The notes under the pieces: model-generated | The model's database searches: none | Told to the model about the DNA's origin: nothing | What the model saw: only the letters and a program-made list of their open reading frames with translations | Shown here: positions 21,778 through 23,566 of the stretch, piece by piece | Layout of the letters: each line of letters opens with the position of its first letter | Position numbering within the stretch: the first letter of the stretch is position 1 | Origin: a virus | Length of the DNA stretch: 23,566 nt | Reading direction: 5' to 3' (one strand) | IMG/VR virus record: IMGVR_UViG_3300022752_006144 | Location: 1 to 23,566 of that record | Program-made: the position numbers and the translations under genes

Positions 21778-23196
21778 ATGGCCCCGATCGTCCTGCGCGA
21801 CTACCAGCGGCAGCTGTTGGCCGACCTCCGCGCCGCCCTCAAGATCCACCGCCGGGTCTGCGCCGTGATGCCCACCGGCGCCGGCAAGGGTCAGACCATT
21901 GGCGCGATCGTGCAGGGGGCAGCCGGCAAGGGCCGGAGGGTGCTGGTGCTCGCCCACCGGGCCGAGCTGATCGAGCAGCTCAGCGGCACGGTGCGGGCCT
22001 GGGGGCTGGAGCCCGACGTGATCGCCCCCGCCCACTGGCTGCAGGGCCGCCAGGTCGCGGTGGGGTCCGTGCAGACCGTGGTTCGGCGGCTCGCGCAGCT
22101 GCCGCCGCCGGATCTGATCATTCAGGACGAGGCCCACCACCTGGTGGCAGGCAATGTCTGGGGCCGGGTCATCAATGCCTGGCCCGAGGCCCACCTGATC
22201 GGCAAGACCGCCACCCCCGAGCGCCTCGACGGCAAGGGTCTGGGCGTGGAAGCCGGCGGCTATTTCGAGGCCCTGGTGCTGGGGCCCTCAGCGGCCTGGC
22301 TTGTGGAGCAGGGCTGGCTGGCCAAGCCCCGGGTCTTCTCCTGGTCAGGCGCCCGGAACAGCAAGCTCCGCCGTCGCATGGGCGACTTCGATCTGGAGGA
22401 GGCAGCACGCGCCTTTGGCGATCGGGCCGCCATCGGTGATGCGGTGTCGCACTACCAGCGCCGGCTTCACCCGGGCACGGCCATCTGCTTTTGCTGCACG
22501 ATCGCGCACGCCGAGCAGATGGCCGCGGCCTTCCGCAGTGCGGGAATTCGGGCCGCGTCAGTAAGCGGCGGCACCCCAGCGGGGGAACGAAAGCGCCTGA
22601 TCGCCGGGCTGGGCACCGGCAAGGTGGAGGTGCTCAGCAGCTGCATGATCATTTCCGAGGGCACCGACATCCCCTCGGTGGGCGGGGCGATCCTCATGCG
22701 CCCAACCGCCAGCCTGTCGCTCTATTTGCAGATGGTCGGCCGTGCCCTGCGTCCCGCACCTGGGAAGCAGGAGGCCGTGATCCTCGATCACGTCGGCAAT
22801 GCCCATCGCCATGGCCTGCCCACCGATGAGCGCGAGTGGAACCTGGCCGGCCGCCGCCGCCGCGAGGGTGTCTCGATTCCGATCAAGGACTGCCCTGCCT
22901 GCTTCTGCAGCTGCCCCAGCGCTTCACAGGTCTGCCCCGACTGCGGCCATCTGTTCCTGGCCGACGAGCGCGATGAGCAGCGCCGCGGGCTCCAGCAGGT
23001 TGAGGGTGAACTGGTGGAAGTCACGGGGTCAGCAGCCCGCCACCGGCCCAAGCCCAGGCAGCAACAGCAACGGCCGCGGCGTACGCACCCGGCAGCGGGC
23101 TGCCGCACCTTTGAGGAGCTGCTGGAGCGGGAGCAGGAGCGGGGCTACAAGCCAGGCTGGGCCAGGCATGTCTGGGCGGCACGGCAGCAGCGATGA
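21778..23196 (+). CDS. SF2 DEAH-type helicase with C-terminal zinc-binding part, 472 aa
   Basis: The protein has the full SF2 motif series: motif I PTGAGKGQT (32-40), motif II QDEAHH (116-121), motif III GKTATP (142-147), motif V SEGTDIPSV, and motif VI QMVGRALRPAPGK. In motif I the residue after the Lys is Gly in place of the usual Thr or Ser. A Cys-rich segment after the helicase core (CPACFCSCPSASQVCPDCG) should bind zinc, and the tail is Arg/Gln-rich. The enzyme probably unwinds or remodels DNA during element replication or repair. The ATG at 21778 is used; a GTG three codons earlier is possible. The VRR-NUC gene begins 21 bases after the stop, which suggests a helicase-nuclease pair. Confidence 0.9.
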   Translation: MAPIVLRDYQRQLLADLRAALKIHRRVCAVMPTGAGKGQTIGAIVQGAAGKGRRVLVLAHRAELIEQLSGTVRAWGLEPDVIAPAHWLQGRQVAVGSVQTVVRRLAQLPPPDLIIQDEAHHLVAGNVWGRVINAWPEAHLIGKTATPERLDGKGLGVEAGGYFEALVLGPSAAWLVEQGWLAKPRVFSWSGARNSKLRRRMGDFDLEEAARAFGDRAAIGDAVSHYQRRLHPGTAICFCCTIAHAEQMAAAFRSAGIRAASVSGGTPAGERKRLIAGLGTGKVEVLSSCMIISEGTDIPSVGGAILMRPTASLSLYLQMVGRALRPAPGKQEAVILDHVGNAHRHGLPTDEREWNLAGRRRREGVSIPIKDCPACFCSCPSASQVCPDCGHLFLADERDEQRRGLQQVEGELVEVTGSAARHRPKPRQQQQRPRRTHPAAGCRTFEELLEREQERGYKPGWARHVWAARQQR

Positions 23197-23217
23197 ACCT
23201 GCCCGGCAAGAGGAAGC

Positions 23218-23566
23218 ATGGCTTCTTCCTCCAGCGAACACGAGATCCAGCAGCGCATTCGCCTGGCCTGCGGCCGCGGACCGGTGCGGCTCTGGCGCAA
23301 CAACACCGGCGCCCTGGTTGACCAGCAGGGGCGCTTCGTGCGCTTTGGGCTGTGCAAGGGCAGCAGCGACCTGATCGGTCTCCGCTCTCTGGAGATCACC
23401 CCGGAGCTGGTCGGCAAGAGGCTCGCCCAGTTCGTCGCCCTGGAGATCAAAGCCCCCCAGGGTGTGGTCAGCCCTGAACAGCAGGCGTTTTTGCGCTTGG
23501 TGCAGCAGCTCGGTGGCGTGGCAGCCGTCTGTCGCTCCATTCAGCAGGCCGAGGCGGTCCTGGGCC
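23218..23566 (+). CDS. VRR-NUC domain nuclease, 3' end cut by the window
   Basis: The ATG at 23218 has AGAGGA just upstream. The frame stays open to the last base, so the gene is incomplete here. Motifs of the VRR-NUC branch of the PD-(D/E)XK fold are present: an early Glu in SEHEIQQRIRLAC, VRLWRNNTGA, the GSSDLIGL segment with the catalytic Asp, ALEIKAPQG (E-x-K) and the helix SPEQQAFLRLVQQLGG. Stand-alone VRR-NUC proteins in phages act as structure-specific or junction nucleases and often accompany SF2 helicases, as here. About 116 residues are visible, close to the whole domain, so little is probably missing. Confidence 0.88.
   Translation, partial: MASSSSEHEIQQRIRLACGRGPVRLWRNNTGALVDQQGRFVRFGLCKGSSDLIGLRSLEITPELVGKRLAQFVALEIKAPQGVVSPEQQAFLRLVQQLGGVAAVCRSIQQAEAVLG

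Overview
The window looks like a phage-derived element carried by a high-GC cyanobacterium, probably of the Synechococcus/Cyanobium lineage. Three things suggest this host: uniformly high GC, at least four HIP1-type GCGATCGC octamers (near 9205, 13981, 20150 and 20743), and a SigB/SigF-like sigma fragment. The host assignment is an inference. No integrase, tRNA, rRNA, CRISPR array or attachment site could be recognised, so the element's ends are not defined.

Layout from left to right. Positions 1-465 hold the 3' part of a thermonuclease-like gene on the + strand. A short hypothetical gene on the - strand follows, then about 940 bp with no convincing gene (990-1931) apart from a clear intrinsic terminator. 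An exported protein of unknown role lies at 1932-2879 (-). From about 3030 to 18557 most genes run on the - strand and, read right to left, form a head and packaging programme: PD-(D/E)XK nuclease, a small coiled-coil protein, small terminase, large terminase, a short sigma factor, an atypical hypothetical gene, a DUF4055-type portal, two unknown proteins, a secreted protein, a scaffold-like coiled-coil protein, a 94-aa protein, then the major capsid protein, a probable second head protein and a WYL-domain regulator. Many joints are 4-base overlaps or gaps of a few bases, so this is probably one or a few long transcripts.

A mixed-strand block (about 7150-9880) sits between the scaffold-like and capsid genes. 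It carries a C39-like cysteine peptidase followed by a small membrane protein (a candidate lysis pair), an HD-domain relative of (p)ppGpp hydrolases, a 71-aa gene with its own terminator and a 163-bp nested inverted repeat. An intact 1364-bp IS5/IS1182-like insertion sequence with CTAG target duplications lies between this block and the capsid gene.

The right end is a replication module: a Zn-ribbon/TOPRIM primase fused to an ATPase (-), a ribbon-helix-helix repressor (-), and divergent from them an SF2 helicase and a VRR-NUC nuclease (+, cut by the window end). A 287-bp non-coding region between the primase and exonuclease genes has seven GTAAC/GTTAC motifs and is a candidate origin or operator region.

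The most notable overall point is that replication, packaging and capsid genes are present but no tail gene is recognisable. The place after the capsid genes where tail genes usually lie is taken by a WYL regulator. This is compatible with a capsid-forming phage satellite, a decayed prophage, or a phage whose tail genes lie beyond the right edge.
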